Below the pieces are notes generated by a model. The model had not been told where the DNA came from. It saw only the letters and a program-made list of their open reading frames with translations, and did not search any database. DNA of 64,000 bases, from contig CAJMPR010000001.1 of the NCBI GenBank assembly GCA_905215345.1, positions 186,001 through 250,000 of the forward strand, written 5' to 3'. The position numbers were made by a program, and so were the translations under genes. The DNA is from an uncultured bacterium (GTDB lineage Bacteria > Bacteroidota > Bacteroidia > Bacteroidales > Bacteroidaceae). Positions 45,840 to 54,457 of this stretch are shown here, in pieces (positions within the stretch are counted from its first letter, which is position 1; every line of letters starts with the position of its first letter).

Positions 45840-46502
45840 ATGAGAGAATTTATCGTCGCAGATAACCAGGATATTACTAAAGCAGGTATGATGTTTCTAT
45901 TGAGTAAGCAGAAAGATACCTCTTTATTACTGGAGGCCGATAACAAGGTCGAACTGATACAACAGTTACGTCTTCATCCCGGAGCGGTGGTAATTCTTGA
46001 CTACACCTTATTTGATTTCACCGGAGCGGACGAATTGATTGTATTGCACGAACGTTTTAAAGAGGCTGATTGGTTACTCTTCTCCGATGAACTGAGTATA
46101 GGATTCCTGAGGCAAGTATTATTCAGCAGTATGGCATTCGGAGTGGTACTGAAAGATAATTCTAAAGAAGAGATATTTACCGCATTACAATGCGCCTCCC
46201 GGAAAGAGCGGTTTATTTGTAACCATGTCAGTAACCTGTTACTCTCAGGTAACAGTCACCTGCCTGCCAATCACCCTGTCCTCAAAGATGAACTGCTGAC
46301 TCCGTCTGAACGTAATGTATTAAAAGAAATCGCTTCAGGAAAGACGACAAAAGAAATTGCCGCTGAAAGAAACCTCAGTTTCCATACAGTGAACAGCCAC
46401 CGAAAAAATATCTTCCGGAAATTGGGCGTGAACAATGCGCATGAAGCGACCAAATATGCGATGAAAGCAGGAATTGTAGACTTGGTAGAATATTATATAT
46501 AA
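45840..46502 (+). CDS. NarL/LuxR-family response regulator
   Basis: ATG at 45840 gives a 220-residue protein, MREFIVADNQDITKAGMMFL; the longer frame begins at a GTG inside the terminator hairpin and is not plausible. The receiver domain (about 1-120) keeps acidic ADNQD residues, the phospho-Asp in VVILDYTLFDF, and the Lys of VVLKDNSKEE. The LuxR HTH (about 152-215) is clear: TPSERNVLKEIASGKTTKEI, then LSFHTVNSHRKNIFRKLGVN. No cognate kinase is adjacent. The stop overlaps the mnmA stop by 10 bp in convergent arrangement. Confidence 0.9.
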   Translation: MREFIVADNQDITKAGMMFLLSKQKDTSLLLEADNKVELIQQLRLHPGAVVILDYTLFDFTGADELIVLHERFKEADWLLFSDELSIGFLRQVLFSSMAFGVVLKDNSKEEIFTALQCASRKERFICNHVSNLLLSGNSHLPANHPVLKDELLTPSERNVLKEIASGKTTKEIAAERNLSFHTVNSHRKNIFRKLGVNNAHEATKYAMKAGIVDLVEYYI

Positions 46503-47566
46503 ATCTCTCCACTTCCAATACACAATTTGGAAGCCTCATCATATATCACCCCAAACTGTCCCGGAGCAATCCCCTGCAATTTTTCCTCAGAAATGATATG
46601 ATATCCTCTATCATCCTGCATCAACATTCCTTTAACAAATTCGGGCGTATGCCTTATCTTGAATGTCACCGGAATATCACCCTTATCCTCTTCCCAGGGA
46701 TTCTCAGTAATAAAATGGAAGTCATGCATACGGAATTCATTCCCGAATTGCTCCACCGTATCATAGCCACGGGAAACGTAAATCACGTTCTCAACCGTAT
46801 CTTTACGAACCACGAACCAAGGACCGCCACTCAGCCCCAAACCTTTACGCTGTCCTATTGTATGAAACCAATAACCTTGATGCGTTCCCAATATCTTGCC
46901 GGTCTCCAGCTCAACAATCTTTCCTTCCTTCTCTCCCAGAAAACGACGAACAAAATCATTATAGTTTATCTTTCCCAGGAAACAAATTCCTTGGCTGTCA
47001 CGTCGCCGGGCGCTGGGAAGTGCCGCACGTACAGCAATATCACGTACTTCATTTTTCATTAATCTCCCTAAGGGGAACATCAATTTGGAAACTTGCAGAT
47101 AATCTATCTGAGCGAGGAAGTCTGTCTGGTCTTTCACCGGGTCAAGGGCTGTACCAAGCCAAACTTTTCCATTATGATTTACAGTAGTGGCATAATGTCC
47201 GGTTGCCGTATAATCAAAGTACTTGCCGACTTGCTGTTCAAAGCAACCGAACTTTATAAGTTTATTACACATCACGTCCGGATTCGGAGTAAATCCACGA
47301 CGCACCTTATCAATGGCATATGCCGCTACATTATCCCAATATTCACGATGCAAATCCACAACTTCCAACGGGAGACCATACCGGCGTGCTATCACAGATG
47401 CTATTTCTAGATCCTCCTCCGCAGAACAATCCATGTAGTCGGCATCATCCTTTCCTATCTTGATATAAAAGAGGGAGGGACGTAAACCCTGTTCACAAAG
47501 AAGGTGTACGACTACCGAGCTGTCTACACCTCCCGATAATAATACGGCGATATTCTTCATTTTCAT
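46493..47566 (-). CDS. mnmA: tRNA-specific 2-thiouridylase MnmA
   Basis: A 357-residue enzyme placing sulfur at U34 of Glu, Gln and Lys tRNAs. PP-loop ATP motif: VLLSGGVDSSVVVHLL (residues 8-23). Catalytic cysteines: NPDVMCNKLIKFG near 110 and DSQGICFLGKINY near 210. Barrel and C-terminal parts: GLGLSGGPWFVVRKD, and KIRHTPEFVKG. Start could be the third codon. The gene is at least 240 bp from any upstream gene, with a leftward-facing terminator for metY in that gap. Confidence 0.95.
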   Translation of the reverse strand: MKMKNIAVLLSGGVDSSVVVHLLCEQGLRPSLFYIKIGKDDADYMDCSAEEDLEIASVIARRYGLPLEVVDLHREYWDNVAAYAIDKVRRGFTPNPDVMCNKLIKFGCFEQQVGKYFDYTATGHYATTVNHNGKVWLGTALDPVKDQTDFLAQIDYLQVSKLMFPLGRLMKNEVRDIAVRAALPSARRRDSQGICFLGKINYNDFVRRFLGEKEGKIVELETGKILGTHQGYWFHTIGQRKGLGLSGGPWFVVRKDTVENVIYVSRGYDTVEQFGNEFRMHDFHFITENPWEEDKGDIPVTFKIRHTPEFVKGMLMQDDRGYHIISEEKLQGIAPGQFGVIYDEASKLCIGSGEIYI

Positions 47567-47809
47567 ATATATATATTCAAGTTATGATAATCAACGTAAA
47601 CAAGACCTGCGTAGGTAGTAACCATGAGTGATAACGAGCCATAAAGTCCCGATTGATTTGTTGATTTTTATCAACCAGGAAGATGTTTTTATAATCAACT
47701 AATTATCAGCACAATAAAAAGGCCTATCTCAGTATACTACTGAGATAGGTTCAAAATACATCTCTATTTCGATAAATCACATTTGTAAATATATTACCTT
47801 CCTTTTGCA
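47567..47809. other. mnmA-metY intergenic region
   Basis: Both flanking genes read leftward. The 243 bp hold the metY terminator (47723-47749), a small GTTGAT-TTTT-ATCAAC hairpin near 47660, and no gene I can recognise. A clear promoter for mnmA was not found. Confidence 0.5.
47716..47749 (-). terminator. Terminator of the O-acetylhomoserine sulfhydrylase gene
   Basis: CCTATCTCAG (47723-47732) and CTGAGATAGG (47740-47749) are exact complements; leftward reading then meets the run TTTTT (47716-47720 as plus-strand A). Confidence 0.85.
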
Positions 47810-49099
47810 TCAAACCTTATCGAGAGCTTGCGACAAATCTTCCAACAAATCATCTATATGTTCCGTGCCGATAGAAAGACGAACCGTTCCGGGCTTGATA
47901 CCTTGTTCAGCCAATTCCCGCTCATTCAGTTGTGAATGAGTAGTAGTGGCAGGATGAATCACAAGCGACTTTACATCGGCCACATTTGCCAACAGTGAGA
48001 ATATCTGTAAGTTATCAATAAAGGTTTGCGCTTCTTTCGTTCCTCCTTTCACCTCAAAAGTAAAGATAGAACCGGCTCCCTGCGGAAAATATTTCTGATA
48101 CAATGTGTGGTCAGGATGAGCGGATAACGAAGGATGATTTACCACAGCCACTTTAGGATGCTTCTTCAGAAAGTCTACTACCTTCAACGCATTTTCCACA
48201 TGACGTTCTACACGCAATGAAAGTGTCTCCAAGCCTTGCAAAAGGATAAATGCATTAAACGGACTGATGGCGGCACCGGTATCACGCAGCAATATGGCAC
48301 GGATGCGAATAACATAGGCGGCAGGACCGGCTGCATCAACAAAGCGTACACCGTGATAACTCGGGTCAGGCTCAGTCAGTTGCGGAAACTTACCGGAAGC
48401 TACCCAGTCGAATTTACCGCTATCTACAATAACACCTCCCAAGGAAGTGCCATGTCCGCCAATAAACTTTGTTGCGGAATGTACTACAATATCCGCTCCA
48501 TGTTCAATAGGACGAATCAAGTAAGGGGTACCGAATGTATTGTCTATAATCAATGGTATTTTATGACGATGAGCAATCTCTGCTACCGCATCTATATCGA
48601 TAATATTGGAATTAGGATTTCCCAAAGTCTCGATAAATACAGCCTTTGTATTTTCTTGGATAGCTTTTTCAAAATTCTCCAAGTCATTAGGCTCTACGAA
48701 AGTAGTAGTCACGCCATAGCTGGGTAATGTGTGCGCCAGCAAATTATATGTTCCGCCATATATGGTCTTGGCGGCAACAATATGGTCTCCCGCCCGGGTT
48801 ATATTTTCAAAAGCGTATGTAATAGCTGCTGCACCCGAAGCTACCGCTAAAGCGGCAACACCTCCTTCGAGAGCCGCAACTCGCTGTTCGAATACTCCTT
48901 GTGTGGAATTAGTCAGTCGTCCATAGATATTACCGGAATCTTGCAAGCTAAAGCGGGCTGCCGCATGAGCTGAATCACGGAACACATACGAGGTAGTCTG
49001 ATATATAGGCACAGCGCGTGCGTCCGTCGCCGGGTCGGGTTGTTCTTGCCCTACGTGAAGTTGTAATGTCTCAAAACGCAATTTCTTTGTTTCCATCAT
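47810..49099 (-). CDS. O-acetylhomoserine aminocarboxypropyltransferase (sulfhydrylase)
   Basis: A 429-residue PLP enzyme of the Cys/Met metabolism family that joins O-acetylhomoserine with sulfide to form homocysteine. The PLP-binding Lys is in VVHSATKFIGGHGTSLGGVI. Other matches: FETLQLHVGQEQPDPATDAR at the N-terminus, TQGVFEQRVAALEGGVAALA, DNTFGTPYLIRP and the end GTVRLSIGTEHIDDLLEDL. This feeds homocysteine to MetH encoded elsewhere in the window. An upstream leftward TATCTTTG box (49144-49151) may be its -7 element; no SAM riboswitch was seen. Confidence 0.94.
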   Translation of the reverse strand: MMETKKLRFETLQLHVGQEQPDPATDARAVPIYQTTSYVFRDSAHAAARFSLQDSGNIYGRLTNSTQGVFEQRVAALEGGVAALAVASGAAAITYAFENITRAGDHIVAAKTIYGGTYNLLAHTLPSYGVTTTFVEPNDLENFEKAIQENTKAVFIETLGNPNSNIIDIDAVAEIAHRHKIPLIIDNTFGTPYLIRPIEHGADIVVHSATKFIGGHGTSLGGVIVDSGKFDWVASGKFPQLTEPDPSYHGVRFVDAAGPAAYVIRIRAILLRDTGAAISPFNAFILLQGLETLSLRVERHVENALKVVDFLKKHPKVAVVNHPSLSAHPDHTLYQKYFPQGAGSIFTFEVKGGTKEAQTFIDNLQIFSLLANVADVKSLVIHPATTTHSQLNERELAEQGIKPGTVRLSIGTEHIDDLLEDLSQALDKV

Positions 49100-49143
49100 C
49101 GCTTGTATTTTAGGTAAATATTAATTTCATTATTCAAGTGTTG

Positions 49144-49151
49144 CAAAGATA
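49144..49151 (-). promoter_or_regulatory. Candidate -7 box for the sulfhydrylase gene
   Basis: Plus-strand CAAAGATA reads TATCTTTG leftward, 45 bp before the ATG at 49099. Confidence 0.55.
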
Positions 49152-49203
49152 GAGGGATATAAGCAAACAGCCAATGACATATGATAGGGAATTTTATACC
49201 ATA

Positions 49204-49238
49204 TTTGTGGTAGATAAGCGAACTATTCGCTATTTTTG
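49204..49238 (+). promoter_or_regulatory. Candidate promoter of the S41-like gene
   Basis: TTTG (49204-49207) and TATTTTTG (49231-49238) are 23 bp apart, somewhat longer than ideal. ATG at 49251 or 49266. Confidence 0.55.
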
Positions 49239-49250
49239 TAGGCAAAATCA

Positions 49251-50639
49251 ATGAATTGGATGCTGATGAAAAGAAGGAATCTGTTACTTTTCCCCTTGTT
49301 GGGACTCCTTGCATTAACCACACTGTTATCCTGCGGTCAAGACCGTTGGCCGGAATACTATCCGCTAACAGGACGGGATTTGTGGATGGACAGCGTCATG
49401 AGAGAAGTCTATCTATGGTATGAGGATATTCCTGCATCCAAGAAACTGAACTATTTTCAGGAACCCGGAACTTTCTTGAAAAGCTTGTTATCTTCAAAAG
49501 ATAAAGGTTTCTCTAAGGTCGACACCATAGACAATACTCCGGTGTTAAGTTATGGTTTTGAGTATACATTATATAAAGTAGCCACCAGTGATACAACCTA
49601 CAATGCACTTGTTTCATACGTGGTACCCGATTCACCGGCAGCAGCGGCCGGCTTGAAACGTGGTGAATGGATTATGCTGATTGACGGTGACTCTATTACC
49701 AAGAAAACAGAGACATGGCTTACAGATGGCGGAACCCGTGAGTTACGTATCGGTAAATACATAGAACAGATTATCGAAGGAGAAGATGAGAAGGACGATA
49801 AGAAAGTCGGTATAATCCAAGCAAACCGTGACATCACCTTGCCTGCTGCACGTGTTGTGATAGACGATGCAATCCATATGGCAGCTATATACCAAGTTGA
49901 TAACAAGCTGGTAGCATATCTGGCATATAATTCTTTCAGCGCAGGTTCTACTGAGAATGGCCAGCAATACAACGATAAGCTGCGTCAATTATCACAATCA
50001 TACAAACAAGAGAATATAGATAATTTTATTCTTGATCTCCGTTATAATGCAGGTGGTGAAATGGAGTGTGTACAACTTTTGGCAGATATACTGGTCCCGG
50101 CAGACAAGCTGGAAAGTCCTTTGGCCTACTTACAATATAACGATAAACAAAGTGCAAAGAACCATGACCTCATACTTGACTCGCAACTATTACAGGGTGG
50201 AACGAACCTGAATCTTTCACAAGTATACATCATAACCAGCAGTATTACAGCCGGCGCCGCCGAAATGCTTATTAACTGTTTGAAACCCTATATGACAGTC
50301 ACCCTCATCGGACAAACCACTAAAGGTGAGAATGTGGCGACTGAAACATTCCTGAATCCTAAATACCCGTGGGCACTCCGTCCGGTGGTATGCGAAGTGT
50401 TCAATTCTGAGGGTGAATCGGAATACAGTGGAGGTTTCACACCCAATTATTCAATCAGCGAGACATCTAATCTGGCACAGTATCTTCCATTAGGAAATCC
50501 GAACGAAATATTATTGAATAAAGCACTCAGCCTCATCGTTGGCAACACAGAGCCTCCTACAACCCATGCAATGCGTGTGCTCCCGGTGAAAAGTGTTAAG
50601 GCGAAAAAAGCTTTCCGCAACGGTCTTATTATTAAATAA
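49251..50639 (+). CDS. S41 peptidase-family lipoprotein, predicted inactive
   Basis: A 462-residue lipoprotein; ATG at 49266 (MKRRNLLLFPLLGLLALTTL) is the more natural start. Lipid-modified Cys28 is followed by CGQDRWPEYY. A PDZ domain (about 105-185, VVPDSPAAAAGLKRGEW) and an S41 core (LDLRYNAGGEMECVQLLADI at 261-280) are clear. Aligned with the Tsp/CtpA motif SASASE, the active segment is TAGAAE (333-338), so the catalytic Ser is Gly335; the catalytic Lys of the GxxTxGK motif, 25 residues on, is Glu360 (GQTTKGE). Both are lost, suggesting a binding or scaffold role. Followed 8 bp later by the DUF4595 lipoprotein gene. Confidence 0.88.
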   Translation: MNWMLMKRRNLLLFPLLGLLALTTLLSCGQDRWPEYYPLTGRDLWMDSVMREVYLWYEDIPASKKLNYFQEPGTFLKSLLSSKDKGFSKVDTIDNTPVLSYGFEYTLYKVATSDTTYNALVSYVVPDSPAAAAGLKRGEWIMLIDGDSITKKTETWLTDGGTRELRIGKYIEQIIEGEDEKDDKKVGIIQANRDITLPAARVVIDDAIHMAAIYQVDNKLVAYLAYNSFSAGSTENGQQYNDKLRQLSQSYKQENIDNFILDLRYNAGGEMECVQLLADILVPADKLESPLAYLQYNDKQSAKNHDLILDSQLLQGGTNLNLSQVYIITSSITAGAAEMLINCLKPYMTVTLIGQTTKGENVATETFLNPKYPWALRPVVCEVFNSEGESEYSGGFTPNYSISETSNLAQYLPLGNPNEILLNKALSLIVGNTEPPTTHAMRVLPVKSVKAKKAFRNGLIIK

Positions 50640-50647
50640 GGAAAATC

Positions 50648-51487
50648 ATGAAATACATATTCCATATCTTATTATTATTGATAGCAGGCACACTTTGGGG
50701 ATGCTCGAATGATGAGGATAAAGAAAAAAGAACAGTTTGCCCTTTTGAAAAGCAATATCCGGATGTAGCACAAATAACAATATCCGAAATAATTTCCAAT
50801 GATGGAGGGACGGTAAATAAAAAAGAAACTTATTCATTTTCCGATAACAGATTAGTAACTCATATTACCGCACAAGAGTTCTATGGCCAAAGTCTTAGTA
50901 ATGAAATTAAATTCGCTTATTCCGAGAATATGGCAACTTTGACCGATGACGCAGGAAATACGGCAACCTATATTCTTGGTTATAACGGGTACGCCCATAA
51001 ATGCATATATCAAATGCATTCTCAGACCAGAGAATACGATTTTTCCTATACCTATGATTTTCTGACGGAAATAAAAGAAAAGATAGACGGAGAACTATAT
51101 TCTTCCGTACAACTGCAATATGATGACTCTGGTAATTTACAAACAATTAATACCAACGGACAAAAGATTCTTTGTCGAGTCGGAGATGACATGAATATAT
51201 ATAATCTGCCATGTATCGCTTTATACGACATCTATCCTTTATCTTTCCATATTGATGCCATTTACGCCCGAATCTTGGGCAGACAAAGTTCCCGTTTCGT
51301 TACACGAACCGCCCCGGAAGGTAATGAAGATGAATGGACAGATTATACCTATCAAATTGGTGAGCATGATAAACTAACCAAACTAACGGCATCCACAACT
51401 TCCACCGGTACTGTATACGATAAATACGGTACAGCCTCGGAAGTTACCAGAACTGATACAAGGGTACTCAACATACAAATTGAATAA
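50648..51487 (+). CDS. DUF4595 lipoprotein
   Basis: A 279-residue lipoprotein: lipobox LIAGTLWGC and mature CSNDEDKEKR, an acidic surface-type start. The repeated strand pattern YSFSDNRLVTHITAQEFYGQ, KFAYSENMATLTDDAGNTAT and YTYQIGEHDKLTKLTAST matches DUF4595 (YD-repeat-like beta protein). Start is 8 bp after the S41-like gene, so the two surface proteins are probably made together. Function unknown. Confidence 0.8.
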   Translation: MKYIFHILLLLIAGTLWGCSNDEDKEKRTVCPFEKQYPDVAQITISEIISNDGGTVNKKETYSFSDNRLVTHITAQEFYGQSLSNEIKFAYSENMATLTDDAGNTATYILGYNGYAHKCIYQMHSQTREYDFSYTYDFLTEIKEKIDGELYSSVQLQYDDSGNLQTINTNGQKILCRVGDDMNIYNLPCIALYDIYPLSFHIDAIYARILGRQSSRFVTRTAPEGNEDEWTDYTYQIGEHDKLTKLTASTTSTGTVYDKYGTASEVTRTDTRVLNIQIE

Positions 51488-51488
51488 T

Positions 51489-52313
51489 CTATCTTTCTTT
51501 AGCGAAGAATTTACTAAAGAAAAGTATATGATAATCAATTGAGTTACTCCAATATTCCCCGGTATGTCCGCCGGGACGGGTAATAAAATCATGATCAATC
51601 TTATGAGCTAATAAAGCCCGGTGCAACTCTTTGTTCACTTCCAGGAAGAAATCACTTTCACCACAATCAATAATCAAAGACAAATCTCCGTTATTCAACT
51701 TATCAATCTGATTGATAACCGTATGCGCATTCCATAATTCTTTATTAGTATCAAACTCACCCAGTTGCTTTTTCATTTCCCAATTCATCGGAAACGGACG
51801 GATATCTACTCCACCACTCATACTTCCTGCCGCTCCAAATATATCTTTGTGCCGGATGGCATTCCATAATGCACCGTGTCCGCCCATACTCAGGCCACTA
51901 ATGGCACGCGCCCTTTTTTCTGGAATAGTAGCATAATGTGTATCTGTATAATCAACTAACTCGGAAGATATAAAAGTTTCGTAACGATAAGAAGGGTTTT
52001 TAGGACTGTCCCAATACCAACTATTCTTCCCATCAGGGCAAACAAATATAACACCTTTTTCATCTGCGATTCGGGGTAACTCCGGTTTCATCGCCACCCA
52101 ACTGCGGGCATTACCGCTATAACCATGTAACAAGTATATTACCGGACAAGCTTGAGCTTCTTTACTAATAGTTTTATCAGGAAGCACGTAAACAACTTGT
52201 ACTTCCTTGTTCATTGAAGGACTTTTGACAAATACCGTATCTACGCGTGCAGCCTGCACACTAACGGCAACCGTTAACAGCAAAAAGCCTGATAATAAGA
52301 ATCTGTTTTTCAT
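51489..52313 (-). CDS. Exported esterase of the alpha/beta-hydrolase fold
   Basis: ATG at 52313 gives a 274-residue protein starting MKNRFLLSGFLLLTVAVSVQ, a good signal peptide; the longer frame from 52388 adds a run without a signal. The nucleophile elbow is RAISGLSMGGHGAL, the oxyanion part VIYLLHGYSGNARSWV, the acid Asp in IIDCGESDFF and the His in ITRPGGHTGEYW. It resembles the esterase D/FrmB group and Bacteroides acetyl- or feruloyl-esterases. Substrate unknown. The gene converges on the DUF4595 gene with 1 bp between stops. Confidence 0.88.
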   Translation of the reverse strand: MKNRFLLSGFLLLTVAVSVQAARVDTVFVKSPSMNKEVQVVYVLPDKTISKEAQACPVIYLLHGYSGNARSWVAMKPELPRIADEKGVIFVCPDGKNSWYWDSPKNPSYRYETFISSELVDYTDTHYATIPEKRARAISGLSMGGHGALWNAIRHKDIFGAAGSMSGGVDIRPFPMNWEMKKQLGEFDTNKELWNAHTVINQIDKLNNGDLSLIIDCGESDFFLEVNKELHRALLAHKIDHDFITRPGGHTGEYWSNSIDYHILFFSKFFAKER

Positions 52314-52373
52314 ATTAAATTGTTTAATCTTCTTAAGAGAGGGCAATATTAACAATAAATATCTGAAAAACAT

Positions 52374-52381
52374 TATCTTTG
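52374..52381 (+). promoter_or_regulatory. Candidate -7 box for the CNNM gene
   Basis: TATCTTTG only 11 bp before the first ATG (52392) and 26 bp before the better ATG (52407). No -33 match. Confidence 0.6.
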
Positions 52382-52391
52382 TACACAAACA

Positions 52392-53702
52392 ATGTTTAAT
52401 CCCAATATGGAATTTATAATTATTCTATTTCTACTTATCCTGAATGGCATTTTTGCCATGTACGAAATCGCCTTAGTATCTTCAAGTAAAGCACGTCTGG
52501 AAACTCTTGCCGGCAAAGGAAACAAAAGAGCCAAAGGAGTTTTGAAACAATTGGAAGAACCGGAAAAATTTCTATCTACCATTCAAATCGGTATTACATT
52601 AATCGGTATTATCTCAGGTGCATATGGCGGTGTCGCCATTGCGGATGATGTCGTTCCTCTATTTGCCATGATACCGGGACTGGAAATTTATGCCAAAGAT
52701 CTCGCCATGATTACCACCGTAGCAATCATTACTTATTTGTCTCTTATCATAGGAGAATTAGTACCTAAATCTATCGCGTTGAATAATCCGGAACGATATG
52801 CTACAATGCTCAGCCCGTTCATGATTGTCCTTACTAAAATATCTTATCCGTTTGTATGTTTGCTCAGCGCCTCAACAAAGCTGACAAACAAGCTTATCGG
52901 GATGAAAGACGGGGAAGAAAGGCAGATGACGCAGGATGAATTAAAGATGATATTACATCAAAGTTCAGAGCAAGGAGTTCTTGACAAGGAAGAAACGGAA
53001 ATGTTACGCGATGTATTTCGTTTCTCTGATAAAAGAGCCAACGACTTGATGACTCATCGCCGTGATGTCATCGTTCTTCATCCCACAGATACACCGGAGG
53101 AAATACTGCGTATTATCCGTGAGGAGCATTTCAGCAAGTATTTATTAGTAGAAAGAGGTAAAGATGAAATTATCGGAGTAGTTTCTGTGAAAGATATTAT
53201 CCTCATGTCAGGTAATGAAGAACCGTTCAACTTGCGCAGTATCGCACGTCCTCCCCTGTTCATTCCGGAAAGTTTATACGCAAAAAAGGTTTTAGAGCTC
53301 TTCAAGAAGAACAAAAATAAGTTCGGAGTTGTTGTAGACGAGTATGGAAATACAGAAGGTATCATCACGCTACACGATTTGACGGAAAGTATTTTCGGTG
53401 ATATTCTGGAAGAAAATGAAATAGAGGAAGAAGATATCGTCACCAGGCAAGATGGCTCTATGTTAGTAGAAGCATCGATGAATATAGGCGACTTCATGGA
53501 GGCAATGGGCATATTAAATTATGATGACTTAAAAGAAGAGGACTTCACAACATTAAGTGGTCTTGCGATGTTTCTTATCGGACGAGTACCCAAAGCCGGC
53601 GATCTCTTCAGCTATAAAAATCTGGAGTTCGAAATAGTGGATATGGATCGTGGAAGAGTGGATAAATTACTCGTTATCAAACGAGATGACGATGAAGAAT
53701 AA
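52392..53702 (+). CDS. CNNM/CorC (hemolysin C-like) membrane protein
   Basis: Up to 436 residues; ATG at 52407 (MEFIIILFLLILNGIFAMYE) is more natural than 52392. A DUF21 membrane domain (about 1-190) contains the GAYGGVAIADDVVPLF and LIIGELVPKSIALNNPERYA motifs. Two CBS domains (about 210-330; MTHRRDVIVLHPTDTPEEIL; FGVVVDEYGNTEGIITLHDL) and a CorC_HlyC C-terminal domain (about 345-430) follow. The family handles Mg2+ or Co2+ across the inner membrane. Precise ion is not shown by the sequence. Confidence 0.93.
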   Translation: MFNPNMEFIIILFLLILNGIFAMYEIALVSSSKARLETLAGKGNKRAKGVLKQLEEPEKFLSTIQIGITLIGIISGAYGGVAIADDVVPLFAMIPGLEIYAKDLAMITTVAIITYLSLIIGELVPKSIALNNPERYATMLSPFMIVLTKISYPFVCLLSASTKLTNKLIGMKDGEERQMTQDELKMILHQSSEQGVLDKEETEMLRDVFRFSDKRANDLMTHRRDVIVLHPTDTPEEILRIIREEHFSKYLLVERGKDEIIGVVSVKDIILMSGNEEPFNLRSIARPPLFIPESLYAKKVLELFKKNKNKFGVVVDEYGNTEGIITLHDLTESIFGDILEENEIEEEDIVTRQDGSMLVEASMNIGDFMEAMGILNYDDLKEEDFTTLSGLAMFLIGRVPKAGDLFSYKNLEFEIVDMDRGRVDKLLVIKRDDDEE

Positions 53703-53744
53703 CGCTATCAGCGTCTCTTAATATTAACTTAAACCATTAAAGCA

Positions 53745-54218
53745 ATGAAAAAAGTAATGATGATTGCAGCTATCGCAGCTGCTTTGGTATCCTGCCAATC
53801 AAAAGGAAATCAAAACAATGACACCATGGGTGAAGGTGTTATGGCTGTTGAAGGTAATGATTCTTCTGCCGTAGCAGTTTATGAAGGTATACTTCCTGCA
53901 GCCGACGGTCCGGGTATCCAATATGTGTTAAGTGTGGACAGTGTAGGCCCTGACGGTGAAAGTGGTTATACTTTGGTTACTACATACCTGGATGCTGAAG
54001 GGCAGGGACAAAATAAAAGTTTCACTTCAAAAGGAAAACGCCAGGTTATCCAGAAGAATGTAAAGAATCAAAAGAAAACCGCATATAAGTTGACTCCGAA
54101 TGACGGTGACACTCCCGTATATTTCGTTGTTGTTAATGACACTACTTTAAGACTGGTTAATGACAGCCTGCAAGAAGCAGTTAGCGATTTGAATTATGAC
54201 ATCATTCAGGTGAAATAG
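53745..54218 (+). CDS. NlpE-like lipoprotein lacking the CxxC motif
   Basis: A 157-residue lipoprotein with lipobox ALVSC (Cys17). The NlpE N-terminal domain opens YEGILPAADGPGIQY; in typical members the same place reads LPCADC, so Cys52 is Ala and Cys55 is Gly. The remainder, LVTTYLDAEGQGQNKSFTSK and DTPVYFVVVNDTTLRLVN, keeps the family pattern. NlpE of E. coli senses envelope stress and copper via this CxxC, so that function is unlikely to be kept. No acidic residues follow the lipidated Cys, so it probably faces the periplasm. Confidence 0.88.
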   Translation: MKKVMMIAAIAAALVSCQSKGNQNNDTMGEGVMAVEGNDSSAVAVYEGILPAADGPGIQYVLSVDSVGPDGESGYTLVTTYLDAEGQGQNKSFTSKGKRQVIQKNVKNQKKTAYKLTPNDGDTPVYFVVVNDTTLRLVNDSLQEAVSDLNYDIIQVK

Positions 54219-54247
54219 CAACATCACACATTCTATAAATAATGAGG

Positions 54248-54281
54248 GGACTAAACTGAAACAGGTTTAGTCCTTTTTTTT
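54248..54281 (+). terminator. Terminator of the NlpE-like gene
   Basis: GGACTAAAC (54248-54256) pairs with GTTTAGTCC (54265-54273), then eight Ts. Confidence 0.88.
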
Positions 54282-54418
54282 ATGTAATACATTATTATAT
54301 AGAGACATAAAAAAGAGGATTTGAGAAAAGAAGAAGAATAAGTTATCATAAAAAGAGGATTGATACAAAATAGAAAGCTATTGAAACGAAATTGCAAGCC
54401 TGATATCAACCATCCGCT

Positions 54419-54426
54419 TATCTTTG
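54419..54426 (+). promoter_or_regulatory. Candidate -7 box for the UroD-like gene
   Basis: TATCTTTG, 31 bp before the ATG at 54458; a TTG at 54392-54394 is 24 bp upstream, slightly far. Confidence 0.55.
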
Positions 54427-54457
54427 CCGCAACAAAACAATAAATGAAAAACACGCC

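Noticed and set aside
49100..49250. Possible SAM riboswitch before the sulfhydrylase gene
   Set aside because: The leftward -7 box lies only 45 bp from the ATG, which leaves no room for an aptamer, and no multi-helix structure was found.
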